Positions 31,835-44,340 of a stretch of 64,000 bases of DNA are shown piece by piece. Both the position numbers and the translations under genes were made by a program. Origin of the DNA: Cylicocyclus nassatus (taxonomy: Eukaryota > Nematoda > Chromadorea > Rhabditida > Strongylidae); the NCBI GenBank assembly GCA_958299035.1, contig CATQJL010000001.1, forward strand, positions 29,801,521 to 29,865,520, written 5' to 3'. The first letter of the stretch is position 1. Each line of letters starts with the position of its first letter. The notes under the pieces are model-generated. The model did not search any database and was not told the DNA's origin. It saw only the letters and a program-made list of their open reading frames with translations.

Positions 31835-34096
31835 CTAATTGGTCACAAAGCCCTCCTTCCAGCCGCCAAGCCAGTTGAATCAAAAGTTACCACTAAAAGA
31901 GCGTTATTACACCCGAAAAATTTTGAATAAAGTTTGTTGTTTTTTAGATGCTGTTACGACAAATCAAAATGGGATTTTTTCTCTCCTAGCATTACCAGAT
32001 AAAAATCGGTTTACAGAATGAAGTGAACAAAAGCCATATGTGCAAATCAAGCAAGTCTCTTCATTGGATTCTCACTTGATGCAGAAATAAAATAGTTCAG
32101 CAGCCCAAATCGAGCAAGAGCAAACTCGGACCCGGACAAACATGGCAAAGATTGCGCAGTACAGGGACTTTTGCAAATCAGCGAATAAGCAATGTTCAAC
32201 ATGTGACTTGATTATTATCGATCTATGTACAATTTTCGCTGCAAGATAAGGATAGCATCCCAGAGATTTTCAAAACGTCTGCTGTCATTTCAAGAATTTT
32301 AATTTCGCTTTCCTTTTCTCCTTTGAAGACTTCTTAGAACTCACTCTTCCATCATCTTTCATTGATAATTTAAGGAAATTGGTAACGTGCAACTTTGATA
32401 AGCTGTCATCTTTGATCGATAAAGAGGATGAAATCTCGCAGTCATTTAAGCATATCGAGATATCGCTTTGGCTTGGTAATAACACTGTTTTTTCTGTGTC
32501 TAAGGCATAGGCGAAAGAAGATATCCTTTGAGCAACGAATCTGTATAAAAATCTTTATATTATATTTATACCAGTGCTTCACCTCTGCTTCGCAGAGGCA
32601 CTGGTTCTATCAACATATGCGTTCCTCGCGCACGCGTAGTGATGTATTGACTTTGGAACTCACCGTGCAATGCTGACCATCACGAATGAGCTGTAAACAA
32701 TTACTCATTTCAAATACTTCTTGTAAAATCGATGGCTTTTAAGAAAAAACGTTTTTGCAAGTGAGCAAATTCGAATTTGAATCACTTACCAAATTTCTTT
32801 TGGAGCCAAATTCGCCATGGAGACGATAGCAACCGTAAGCTGAACATCTGAGTACAAATCTCTCATTTTCTTCAGTGACAAATCGACAATCCACGCAATC
32901 ATTACTTTTTTATGCCGTTTCAGAAAAAAATAAGAGTTACGGCGACTTTTTGGGCCTACGGCGATGGCTTGCAGATGATATACATGCCAGATAACTCTCA
33001 AGTAAAAAAGTCTAAATACGGCTCCAGTTTTGCAGAAGCCGCGTGGATCCGTTTGATGCGCAGTTTTCAAGTTCCATACAGTTGCGCTCGTACTTTTGGA
33101 TCACGGACCTATGCTGGCAAATTGCGTCATCCAAAATTGTGGCTCGAAATGTTTGCTGCAACTCATTCTCTGAATTTCGTGACAGACAGACATACACACA
33201 CATGGACAGACAGACGGCCTTAGCGCTTCATTATAAGTCATGATAAACGAACGTTGGACATATTCATCTCATGCATCAGCTGTGGTTGCCATTGATATGG
33301 CCGCTTGATTCTTCGATAGAGATCCTCGAAGGCGGAAGACCTGGAGCTTTCTAGTATCAAATACTTACCAAAGAGTCGAAAAGGAGTTTCCAGATAAGGG
33401 CGATGTTTCTGACGGACATACGGCCGACTGTGTGCATGTGGACGTTTAATGCAGCATGTAGGTCTTCCAAAGCGTGTAATTGTTAGGAAGGGCGTAATTA
33501 ATCATTCATCATTCTAGAAGCAAACAGTTCAGGTTTGCATATTTATTGACCACGTTTTAATTCAACTAGAATCTCCTTCATTGAGATTGAAAATTGTATG
33601 TATCAGCATCAGATTAATACGAAAATTTGAAGCGCTTTGTTAGATAGGCAGCAGTAGCCGATCTCGGGAAATTAAGAGTCATCGGTCACATTAATGTAAA
33701 ATTTTCTAATGTTTCGCTCAAAATTTTTTGGTTTTGATTTCATATGCAATCCCATACAAACCTTTTCTTGAAGTGGAGACTTGTTCAGTAAACGGTTTGA
33801 GAACGTAAAATTTAATGAGTGTGCGTGTTTGATGTAAGATTTGGCACTTGTGCAATTAGTGAGCAAATGACCTACTCAGCACGCTGCAGGAATCTGCTGC
33901 TGATCTCAACGTTAAATTTTCAACACCGCTGACAGGTGCAATACTTGCAGCACTTGCAGGACCGTCATATGCGTTAAGACCACACATGCAATGCTTGTAA
34001 ACTCTGGCCAATTCCTTCTTACAGTTTTTTATTTGAGTGGAGAAGTTATGTATTATTATATTCTTGCTCCTTCTCGCTCTTTACAATGACATATAT
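31835..34096. other. Spacer with a stem-loop and possible decayed coding pieces
   Basis: A strong hairpin (CCTCTGC TTC GCAGAGG with an outer CCAGTG/CACTGG pair) lies at 32571-32604. On the - strand, 33200-32810 carries short cysteine-bearing frames (described as a finding). The segment 32110-32180 resembles 48720-48790. No gene is called. Confidence 0.35.
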
Positions 34097-34888
34097 TAGG
34101 TTGTCCCAAAAGTAAACCGTATTTTTGAATAAATCAAACTATTTTTGTTTTCCTGGCAGACTTGGGGTACCATTCGATAGAGCGAAGCGCAGCTCTGCAA
34201 ACTGATCACCAAGGGTCCGCCTAAGTCGCATTCCATGTAAAGTTTGAAGCCAAAATCGAAAAAAAATTTTTCAACTGAAAATTGAATTTTTGCGAGGAAA
34301 AAACCTACAGACCCCCAACTTGGTCATTATACAGCAGACACATAGTAGTACTCAAATAAGCTTTTGCCGAATTTTTTCCGAGCATAGAAAGCGAGAAACA
34401 AAAATTGTCCAAAAATGGCAAACTCCTCCCCCAGCCCCTCCCACATATGTGATTGTATACTACAAGCCTTACTAAGTACAATTTCAAAACCTAACCCCTT
34501 TACGTGCTCTTATATTCGAAAAATACCAAGTTTTACATAAAAAAACCCGAAAAAAGTGGCATTTTGGCATTTTGGGACCCCCTTTGTTTCTCAATTTTGA
34601 ACTCCTGAAGAAATCAACCAAAATTATTTTTCGATACTACTATGTGTCTACTATACAAGGACTACGTTGGAAGTCCGTAGGAATTTTCTGGAAGGAGATC
34701 CGATTTTTAGGGTAGCTGAAAAATTTTGATTTTTGGATTCAAATTTCACCTGGATAGCGACTTAGACGGTTCTTTGGTGGTCGTTTTGTAGAGCTTGCTT
34801 CGCTCTATCGAATGGTCCCCCAAGCCTGCCAGAAAAACAAGAACAGTTTGATTTGTGCAAAAATACGGTTTACTTTTGGGACAACCTA
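34097..34888. mobile_element. Mariner-like foldback with very long arms
   Basis: The ends TAGGTTGTCCCAAAAGTAAA and TTTACTTTTGGGACAACCTA are perfect inverted repeats. Pairing continues through ACCATTCGATAGAGCGAAGC and on towards the centre (ACACATAGTAGTA against TACTACTATGTGT). Almost the whole 790-bp element is one imperfect palindrome. It is non-coding. Confidence 0.85.
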
Positions 34889-35754
34889 ATAGCTTTCTAT
34901 TTGTTGGGAGGATTTTTACACTGAAGTGAGGGAATCAGTTCTTGTTGCGCATCTCTCGCGTAAATCTGATGCTAAGGCAGCGTTGATTGAAGTTATTGAA
35001 ACAAATATCTGACTCAATGTTCGCGATGTAGCGTTTCAAGTTGAAGTTAAGATCTAGTCTCCATGAGCCTGATATCCTAGCGCGCAAAATTTCAGGAGCT
35101 TTCTGCATATATGCGAAAAACCCAAAGGAAACGCTAAGGAAGAGTGCATAGCTGAAACGAGAGAGCTAATATGCTTTGGTTTCTTGTGTGGACTTGCCAT
35201 GATAGAAGCACGTATAGGAAGAGTGGTGCGATCGTCTCGCTAGAAGGTTCATTGCTTTCGAGCGTAACCCGAAATTAAAATCAGCTGCCGTAGTTCTCGG
35301 TGTTATCTATCTTGGTCATAGCTTGAGCTGTCTTTTCTACTGATAACTAAGACAAAAAAATAATCTAAACTCGACCTTACAATTTGACGACATCAGAATC
35401 GCCGAGTCAGTTAATAGAGATAGAGATTGTGAGAAATCTTGTTCGGAGCAGCGTCACACATTTGCCATGCCATGTACTCGAAACGGCGAAACTCGGAAGC
35501 AGACTCAACACCTTCAAAGTAATCAATTGTGTATTGAGATTACGAAATCGTGATTAACTGCTCAATAGGTTCCAAAATGTGTACAAAAGAAGTCATTTCC
35601 TATAATCTTTCGAATTTCTTACAAACGAGCGGTTTTCCTGGTTCTCTCATCAAGCAAAATCATTTGGTGCATTCATATTGCATATATTGCCTGGACAATG
35701 GGGTCTACTTCATTGGTAAATGATTCACCTTTGGGAATTTCATTCAATCCCCGT
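34889..35754. other. Intergenic DNA, nothing recognised
   Basis: No exon or inverted repeat was seen up to the conserved promoter block of gene E. Confidence 0.35.
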
Positions 35755-35972
35755 ATAGAATGCAAACAATGAATTTCTTTTGATTCGCAGGTCAGAAGAA
35801 GGAATTCTTCACTTTGCATCAATAAATTGCACCAAAAATTCAAGCAAATTTCTCAGTGAAAGAGAATTCTTGTATTTGAATGTGGATAGCAAGTAATAGG
35901 TGTAAATAGCAGGTATGTCCTTTACTCTTATAAAAAGCAGCCGTGAAGGTGACTCCAACAAGCAGTTCCAGA
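35755..35972 (+). promoter_or_regulatory. Promoter of CAP gene E
   Basis: TATAAAAA lies at 35929-35936, 44 bp before the ATG. GAATGCAAACAATG near 35759 and GGATAGCAAGTA near 35884 match words in the gene B and D promoters. The leader CCAACAAGCAGTTCCAGA is a variant of the shared leader. Confidence 0.65.
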
Positions 35973-38900
35973 ATGTTGGCTTCGCTTCTACTGGTAGGCT
36001 TTACGTGACTTTGTCTTGCAGGATTTTTAGAAACAAAAGTAGGAACTCTGCTTTTGAGAGCGTAGTTGCGCACTAAGAGGAAGTTGCTTACTTGCCTTGT
36101 GTTCCTTGGTCAAACACTACTTTTAAAGTGGCCTTCTAATTCAGAAGGACCAATGGATGGACGCTTACTTAGAAATTAAGCGTTGATAAAAAATAATAAA
36201 GGAATCCTTCTTTCAACAATTGCAACTATCAGGTTGTTACATAAGTCTTGTAACACCTAACTTCTAACTGCGATAAGTCATGCACCTCATATTCTTTACA
36301 GGGCTCGAGGATACCATTCGATATAGCAAAGCAAGCTCTACAAGAAAGTATGCAAAAGTTCGCACCAACTTCTACTCACTCTAACTTTGCATCCAAAATC
36401 TGGATCGTAGTGAAGGCTCCAAAATTGCGAAGAATTCATATCTTTGTTCAGAAAAATCCTGCGAATCTCCAACTTGTTCATGAATATTGCCCACTATATC
36501 AAACACTCAAATGTACCGTTGCTGTATTTTTTCCTCATCTAGAAATCGAGAAAAAAATTTTTTTTTAAGTTTACAAAAACGAAGCTATGCTGTTTATGTT
36601 CATGTAGCTGTATACTACAAGCCTCTAGAAGTATAACCGTAAACTTTCAGCTCTCCACAAGCCCTAATTCGAAAAATACGGAATTTAGCTTTTCTCACTT
36701 GGGTGTTCAATGGTAAATTCGATATTTTTTAAAAACTAGGGCTTATGGAAAGCTGAAAATTTACGGTTATACTTCTAAGGGCTTGTAGTATACCGCTACA
36801 TGAATAGAAACAGCACAGCTCCGTTTTTGTAAAACAAGAAAGTTTTCGTTTTCTCAATTTCAAAACGAGGAAAAAATACAGCAACGGTACATATGAGTGT
36901 CTGATGTGGTGTGCAATCTGCCTAAACAAGTTGGAAATGCGGAGGATTTTTTTGCAAAATATAAATTTTTCCTAAATTTTTGAGCCTTCTTGCGACTCAC
37001 ATTCCGGATGCAAACTTACGGCGAGTCGAAGCTGGTGCGAACTTTTGCATACTGTCTTGAAGAGCTTGCTTTGCTCTATCGAATGTTACCCTGGCGCCCT
37101 ATTGAAATTATGAAGTTCACAACTTATCGTCTTAAGAAGTTAAAGTGTAACAAGACTTATGCAACAACCTAATATTTACAAATTCGAAGCTAGCATATCG
37201 TCGTGTGAAAGATGAAAAGTTCTGTACTCTGTCCCGGCTGTGATTTTGAAATAAAAAAAATGCATGTTAACGGTATACCAAAATATGCATGTCTACAACT
37301 ATTAATTCCTGCACAAACAGGTTTTTTTGCAGTGTAGAGGTGTTGCAAAAGGATATATGCACTTGTTTCTTTTTATCAACTTTCTCTATCACCTCAAATC
37401 TAGCATATTAAGAAATCCATTGAAAATTCCGTTGTGAGTTAATGTCTTCGTAATTACAGAGACTTACCGACAGTCTTGATCATTCATCGTTTCTTGATCA
37501 TCACCAATCTTCTGAGTTACATGTCTTTTATGTTTCTACAAAGCCTTATGAAAAATTCTCGGAGGGCGTGAATTCTGTATGTAAAAATCTTAGGGGTTTA
37601 TAAAAGGCTGGTTTACTTGAGCAACATGCCACTTGAATGGGTCAAATGAACTCTTCACTTTCTTTTATACATCTGTAGAAAACCCTTATCTTAATGGCTT
37701 CGCAAACATTGCAGCCCTCTAGTTTTTAAAGAACCGCAAATCTTACACTCATTCGTATTGGTGAAGGGCACCATAGCATTAGAGAAAAAATCAAAACGGT
37801 TCGTCTTGAGTTATAGGTAAACAGCGCTGTACAAGATTCACAAGAAACGAGAAAGTACTGTGATATTGCATTGAGTGCATCTGTTCCTTAAGAAGATTGA
37901 ATCGTGCGGTAAAATTATACGCACAATTTTCAAATGTCCACTTTCGCTAGGCGAACGTAGTTCATTGAGCTAGACAAACATGAGTTTTTGCTGATGTGCA
38001 GCAACAAAGATGAATTTGGATTTAATTTTTGTTGAGCAGAAATTTTTCGAAAAATTTTCAGGGAGTTCTTTGCTTGGGTCTGCATCAAGGTACAAGGGGA
38101 GGTATGCTTATTTTGCACTTTGTTGCTCTCGAGGAAGAAAAGAAAAGCAACCATCAACTCAAGCAAAGCTTTGCTTTGCAGATTATAGTTGCTCGGGAAC
38201 CGCACTTACAGCGGGCGAAAGGATTTTAATGGTGGAGCTTCATAATATGAGAAGGTTAGTATCAAGAAAATAAAGGCCACTATCATGTCGTGAGCGACAA
38301 GGCTTAAAGGTATAAAAAACTGCAAGTAGAGATCTAGTTTACGATTCCAATACAGGGTATATTTTTAAACTCTCCTCCAACTGCGGCACAGAGCTGTTCT
38401 GAAACAATATGCAATATAGTAGTTGAACAGGCCGCACAGAGAAAGATAAGAACGGTCACCTCTCTAGTTGTGCATAACGGGAGGGACTAGTTTTGTCGTT
38501 TAAGCGATGCGAGTTGAGATTGGGTTCAAAAGCATTAAAGAAGAAAACTTTTATCTTTCGCAAACCATGTATTTGAATGGTTTCTCAGCCTTCCTCAAAC
38601 TGCACCTAGATCCGAAGTAGTAGAGCAAATGGAACTCTTATCCAATGTTTCATATTCAAGTGTTGAAGTAATTTTTTTCAGAAGGGAAGTTGCCAGCGGT
38701 ATTGTAAATAATGGAATTAGCGGAACGAAGCTATTGCAAGCGAGAAACATGAGAAAAATTGTAATTTTTTTGGTATGTGTGGTTACTGATAGTCATAGTT
38801 TTGCACTTTGTAGGACTACGATTGTGCTTTGGAGACAGATGCTCAAACCGTGGCTGATTCGTGCACACTCACACAAACTCCTGAGGATAAGCGTCCATCA

Positions 38901-41783
38901 TATGGTGAGAATATAGCCGTGATTGAACCCAGCGGTGCTACATATACTAACGGACAACTCTTGGCCAATGTGAGTTTCAAGCACGTTTTTTAAGATAACT
39001 TTAGAGCAACGATTACGGGCAGAAAGACGAGTTTCGCTCACAGTTTGCGGAGACTACGACCTTCACACGGTATTGTAGCATGCGCGAAAAGACATGGTTG
39101 GTTGGTTGATCATCCACCTCTACCCTAGCGATGTTACGGACCCAAATATAGACCATTTGAGAAGTCCTGTTATTTACATGGTACTTATCATGATTAATAC
39201 TCTTCAAGCCTTGTGATAGGGGTGTTGCGGATAGGCAGTAAAGATATACTGAGCATCTCAGGGATTTAAGAAACAGAAAAACTTTTTTAAGGGTTTTACT
39301 TCAAAAGAAGATCAGCTGTGACCTGTAGCCTCTTTCCCTTCAAAAAGGGGGTGGGGGGCGTGTGCCACAAAGATCGCAGATGAGCAGACCCGAAGAAAAA
39401 ACGGATGCTCAATTCATATGCGAGATCAGAGCATTATCTTCATCTTAAGTGGTGCACATAAAAATTCATGCCGCGCTGCTAAAGAAAGCAAGTGTGGAAT
39501 TGTGGAATCGCTCTGGCATCTCAGTCAAGGATCAGAATCGCACCTAAGCTTATCCGTCCTACTGATCCCGAAAATGCAGCTTGTGTGCGCAAATATAGAA
39601 CACGAGCTTTTTGCAGATCAACTCGAATCTAAATATCTGGAGCAGCCGTCAAGATCGAAGAAGCAGATTTGTTGTGGTACTCTTGTTATGACTGTGTATG
39701 ATATGCGCACTCCGGCATTAACGAACTATAGAAGCTCTAGCTTTACAAAAATGCTACTTTATTTGCCTAGATGGAGCATGCTGTTCATGGTCGTAAAATC
39801 CCAGGACCTCCTTCCCTCTCCTCCCCTTTAACTCTCTTCCCTCTCCCATTGCGCACTGATGTTTTTTATTATACTGAAGCAGCGTATCACGATCTAATCG
39901 CGCATAAAAAAGTCCTTGAAAATATAGGGTTCACACCTTTTTTTGTCTCAAAAGGAAGAATTTAATGGATTTCTCAAATTTGCTTCATAAGAGACAGGAC
40001 TCACCTCATAGCATGATCGATACCGCAAATCCACATACAGCCAAAGTTCACAGTTTACATACACATTACGGTAGTCTTGTAAGCATACCATATCCTCTTT
40101 TTCTTGTTAAAACTTATTCTTGGTTTCTCTCTTGTGCCTTTTTCCTGTGCTTTTTCGTTATCATGATTTTCTTCGCGATGTCTTTGGCGGTTCATTCGCG
40201 GTATTCTGATCCTCCCAAAAAATTGAGGAGAACTGTAGAAATTTTACAGATTTTCCAAAAGTCTAAGTGCACGTTTGGTTACTAGCAAGCTTGAAAGCGA
40301 TTCTTGAACATTGGAAGAGCTTTCTGCCAAAAATGCCACAGAAAGTAAAAGTCTCCCGAAAATTTAACGTTAGCTCAACAGAAAGTATTGTGTTGTTACA
40401 TAAGTTCTGCTACACTCAACAGTGAATTTTTCATAACTTCCTCAACGAATTTTTTCCTCAGTCAAAAATCACGTGAAATGGTGTATCGATATCTACATGT
40501 CGGACATAGATAATAAATTTTTTTTGAAAATTTTCCAATTTATTTTTGGCAAATTCCCAACTTGCTTTATTGAAGAGCCTACTTCCGAACCGCCTTCGTG
40601 GGACTATTGGACTCAAATTCAAAGAAAAATCTAAAGTTTAAAATAGAGAGAGATTTTTCAAAAAAGAAAGAAGAATAGGAGTGCCATTAGCATGCCTTTT
40701 TATCTGTTCAACTAATTGTTCAGCTGTCTATTCAACTTTCCAAGAGGGCGAAGTTGACGCTAATGGATAGTCCCTCACCTCTTCTCACATGTGCTATATA
40801 CGAGACTTTGCCGACTTTTCTAGACTTTTCCAAAGGAAGACGAAACTATAACACAACATATATGACAATCTACTGATTTATTTATTTATTTATTATTGCA
40901 CGTAATGCGCCAACAATTCAAAGTGCAGGTAAATCAATGAGTAAACACAAACGTTTGAAAGATCCGATGCAACAGTTAACCGGTCTAAGTCAGTCAGACA
41001 CTACCATCCTTCCATAACACAATGAGATCCTAGCAAAAAATTAACCACTGCATAATGGCTTACTATGTTTGTGAATCAGCCATTCTGCGTCATCTATGAT
41101 TGTAGTTCAGACCAACGATGTGTAGATATTAGGACCAAGACCATATGCACCCCAGAGGCGACTTCACATTTATCTCTGTATCTCTGTGATATCTTCCCTT
41201 TGACTGTCATACCCCGACATGGAGGGTGAGGCCTAGGCGAATGGGCCAACCATGGCCCTGATTGTCTTCAAGAGAATCTTAGTTGAGAAAATTTTTTCAA
41301 ACTAAAAGATTTCATTAAAGTTTTAACACTTTAATATCAGACCGCTCCACAGCTGCAAAACATTTCTTTCTTGTACATACAATTTTTCAGGCAGCCGATC
41401 AGTGGTTCACGGAAATTCTTAGAAATGGAATGAATAAAGAAACACATTTTATTCCTTATTTTAGAGACAAGCCTATCTCACCCTTAAGATGGACGCAGGT
41501 AATTACAAAGTGTATATTGACTTCCGTAAAACTATGCTCAGTAATACCAGATGGTGTGGGCAAAGTCAAACAAGATCGGCTGTGGTGTGAAGAACTGCTT
41601 TGGCACTTTCTATTTTGTTGTATGTCGTTACTCGCCAAAGTAAGTTTTCTCTTTCTTTATGTCAAAAGGGCTTTATAGTGCTGTTGCAGAGGTAACGTTC
41701 TTTACGACCATGTTTATACTACGGGAACACCGTGTACTCAATGTGAGAGCGGATGCTCATCGGATGGTATACTCTGCAATTAG
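35973..41783 (+). CDS. CAP (SCP/TAPS, ASP/VAL-like) secreted protein, gene E
   Basis: Eight exons: 35973-35993, 38062-38101, 38182-38254, 38682-38760, 38814-38969, 41391-41498, 41551-41639, 41690-41783. The product is 219 residues. The signal peptide is MLASLLLGVLCLGLHQGTRG, with a less typical end than ARA in gene D. The mature part has LHNM, YGENI, QWFTEI, CAP1 LRWTQMVW (arginine in place of histidine), CAP2 FVVCRYSPKGN and the tail TPCTQCESGCSSDGILCN, with the same ten cysteines as gene D. It differs by N195-free substitutions such as D to Y in GNVLYDH and PEDKRPSYGEN for PEAKRPTYGEN. Introns 1 and 5 are long (2.07 and 2.42 kb) because of repeats. All splice sites are canonical. Confidence 0.9.
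36231..37171. mobile_element. Mariner-like foldback in intron 1 of gene E
   Basis: The ends AGGTTGTTACATAAGTCTTG and CAAGACTTATGCAACAACCT are inverted repeats, with TA at the right end. Long arms pair through GTATGCAAAAGTTCGCACCA and its complement. It shares an ACCATTCGATA.AGC.AAGC word with the element at 34097-34888. Confidence 0.8.
40868..41280 (-). repeat. Possible non-LTR retrotransposon 3' end
   Basis: Read on the - strand, a GC-richer segment ends in TTACGTGCAATAATAAATAA and then an (AAAT)n tail, as in the 3' tails of some LINE clades. No reverse transcriptase is visible, so the assignment is tentative. It lies in intron 5 of gene E. Confidence 0.3.
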
Positions 41784-42693
41784 ATACAGCAATGCTTTGA
41801 ATGACTTCTTTCGCATCATCAAACTCACATTTCGTTCTTTGATACTGAATGCATAAAAACGTGCAAAACTTGCTATGGATCGTTCTTGCTAATCAATTAT
41901 TCAGCAGTTATTTAAGACTAGCTAACACAGCTGTCAAGCTGCCAATGCTCGATTAATGTTAGCTATACATGATAGCATTCATTAGTCCCTTTTAATTTAA
42001 GTCATGAAGTGTACGAATTTCCAAAAAGCAAAGTGAATTGTAAGAAATCAAAATCAATTGATAATTTAATTAACATTAACCTTCTTCCAAGCTCCTCGCT
42101 GAGAAAACCATTTATGCCATTCATAAATGACTATAACAGAAAGCGCAGTACAATTCTATACAACATTTTGTCATTAGAATAGTGGGAAAACAAATGATCA
42201 CGTCTTATTTATTTTTAACGTTCTTTATCCCTACATTATTCTAGCATTTCAACTCAATTGCAAGTAACAACTAGACGATTGAATATTGTGATGATGTGTA
42301 TTTAGTTCGCGACTAGTATGCTAACCCTCCCCCCCCCTTTAGTCACTAGATTTTAAGTCAAGTCTTGCCAAAAGTTGTTGCCGATAGACCGCGAAAACGA
42401 GCTTATGGCATTTGCCACTTCCGCGGTATAGGTATGCAAGCTTCAGTCAGGAGCCACTCAAAAATTCAATTTTACTCTTGAGACAACCCAGAAGCAGGCA
42501 AAAAGACATCAGAGCTCGTGTGATGATGTGAATGTTATATTGTGGTTGTAACCTTTTTCCAGGCTTCTAAAGGAGTGTGGAGGATAAGGGCGAACTGTCA
42601 AGCCGAGCTTTTAGTTATCGTAAATAGGTTAAACAGTAAAATTTGGTAAAAAGAGTGGAGTTGAATGAATTTCTGATTCACTATCCATTTTAT
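41784..42693. other. Spacer downstream of gene E
   Basis: The first 200 bp resemble the DNA after gene D. No gene or inverted repeat was recognised. A polypyrimidine run lies near 42330. Confidence 0.35.
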
Positions 42694-43698
42694 TAGGTCA
42701 GTGCAAAAGTTTTGTCAGTTTTTTTCAATTCATCGGCAAACACGCTAGAATGAGAATAAACAAACACTTTAAAGTGTATTCGATGCAGATATCTTCCTCT
42801 TTTCAGCTGCTAAACTTCCATTGTGTTTCGTTGCAGAGGTGACGAGATATTTACTGGAAATTACAACCACTCGTTTTTACCATGTCCAACTTTCGCTGTT
42901 TTTTGAATTTTTTGTATGAGACTTTTGGAAGAGCCCTAATAACCACCAGATAGGGCTTTTGCCAACTTAAGCAACCTCTTGCTTTTTTTCAGCGGGTATT
43001 CAGAATTTTGCCGAATAATTTTTCAAAAGTCTTATGTTTTAGAAAAATCGCGTAACCTTTTATTGCAAGAAACATTGCAAAAACTACAGAATATTGAGGT
43101 TTCAACACTCGGTTATTACTACCGCTAGCATTACAAAGTAAACGAGCGATTTTCGCCTCGAAACATGAAGATTTTGAAACATAGGTTACGTCAGTGCGCA
43201 CTCCTGAAATTGAGAAATAGTGCGATTTGCCCCACAAATTTCGCCTGAAAAAGACAAGTGTTAGGAAGAGGAGAAAAATTTGCATCGAATGATGGCTGAA
43301 GTGTTTAACATTTTATGTTCTACGAGGATAAAATAGGCTGAATGTAAAATTTGGTCACCTCAAAAAATGAATCGTAGAAATTCTGAAAGACAAGCCATAG
43401 GGCTACAAAAGATTTCATCTGTTGGCAAAAGGTTTGCCCTATCTGCTGGTTATTGAGGCTCCTCCGAAAGTCTCATACAAAAATTTTGAAAATTAGCGAA
43501 AGTTGGACACGGTAAAAACGAGTGGTTGTATTTTCCAGCAAATATCTCATCACTCTCTCATATAAACACAATGAGAGTTTAGCAGCTGGAAAGAGGAAAA
43601 AATTCTGCATAGGATACATGTTGAAGTGTTTGTTTATCTTCATTCTGTCGTGTTTGCCGATGGATTGAAAAAACTGACAAAACTTTTGCACCGACCTA
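42694..43698. mobile_element. Mariner-like foldback, about 1 kb
   Basis: The ends TAGGTCAGTGCAAAAGTTTT and AAAACTTTTGCACCGACCTA are inverted repeats. The arms pair for at least 250 bp (CTCGTTTTTACC.TGTCCAACTTTCGCT and its complement). It directly abuts the Helitron-like repeat starting at 43699. Confidence 0.82.
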
Positions 43699-44189
43699 AT
43701 ATATATAAAGCTGAATGTGTGTTTCTATGTATTATGTATGTATGTCTGCCTGTACGTATGTGCGGAATAGAAATTTTTATTTCTGAACCGATTTGGACCA
43801 AACTTGGCACACATATACTTCGGGACAGGTAGCGTGTCATAGGCTACTTTTCGTCATCGATCGATCTCGATTTTATCGATTTTTATCGACTTTTTGCAGA
43901 GTCCACTTACGGGGCTGGGAGTTGGCACAGTGGGGTAAGTGGGCATGGCGATTCCGAATACAAGATTAGTTTTCAGAATTATCAATTACTTTAATCGATT
44001 TTGTCGATTTTTTGCAAAGTTTGAGCTACAGGGCTGGGAGTTGGCAAGGGGGGTAAGTGAGCGTGTTCATTTCGAAAACAACACAGGGAACGGGAAATAA
44101 AGTGTAGAAGTGAGCACAGGAAAAGGCTTTACAGGGATAGGGATGAACTTTATTTGACAGGGCCGAGCGGAGCCGGGTAAGCAAGCTAA
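43699..44189 (+). mobile_element. Helitron-like non-autonomous repeat, compact copy
   Basis: It starts ATATATATAAAGCTGAATGT, then a GTATGTATGT microsatellite, then a conserved body (CCAAACTTGGCACACATA, ATCGATTTTTATCGA). It ends GGGCCGAGCGGAGCCGGGTA..GCTAA followed by T. An end in CTRR before T with a GC-rich hairpin upstream fits Helitrons. Copies or fragments lie at 44190-44340, 46105-46325 (-), 52660-52775 and 54411-60206. Confidence 0.6.
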
Positions 44190-44340
44190 TATATGAATAA
44201 AACTCAGAATTGTCAGTTTGGCGGGTATGTGTAATGTAGAAACGAGTGCGGTTCAACCAATTGAACCGAAACTTTGCACACATATGTTCTCTACCTCTGC
44301 GCACATGATAGGCTACTATTTGGGCGAGTCGTTGGGTTCT
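44190..44340 (+). repeat. Helitron-like repeat fragment, 5' part
   Basis: A second, diverged start (TATATGAATAAAACTCAGAA, then GAACCGAAACTTTGCACACA and GATAGGCTACT) follows directly after the copy ending at 44189 and has no 3' end. Confidence 0.5.

Noticed and set aside
39418..39831. 137-codon open frame in intron 5 of gene E
   Set aside because: It has no splice context, no recognised motif, and the equivalent part of gene D intron 5 does not keep the frame.
39965..40285. 106-codon frame with a hydrophobic stretch
   Set aside because: It lies inside the same intron, is AT-rich, and has no counterpart or promoter.
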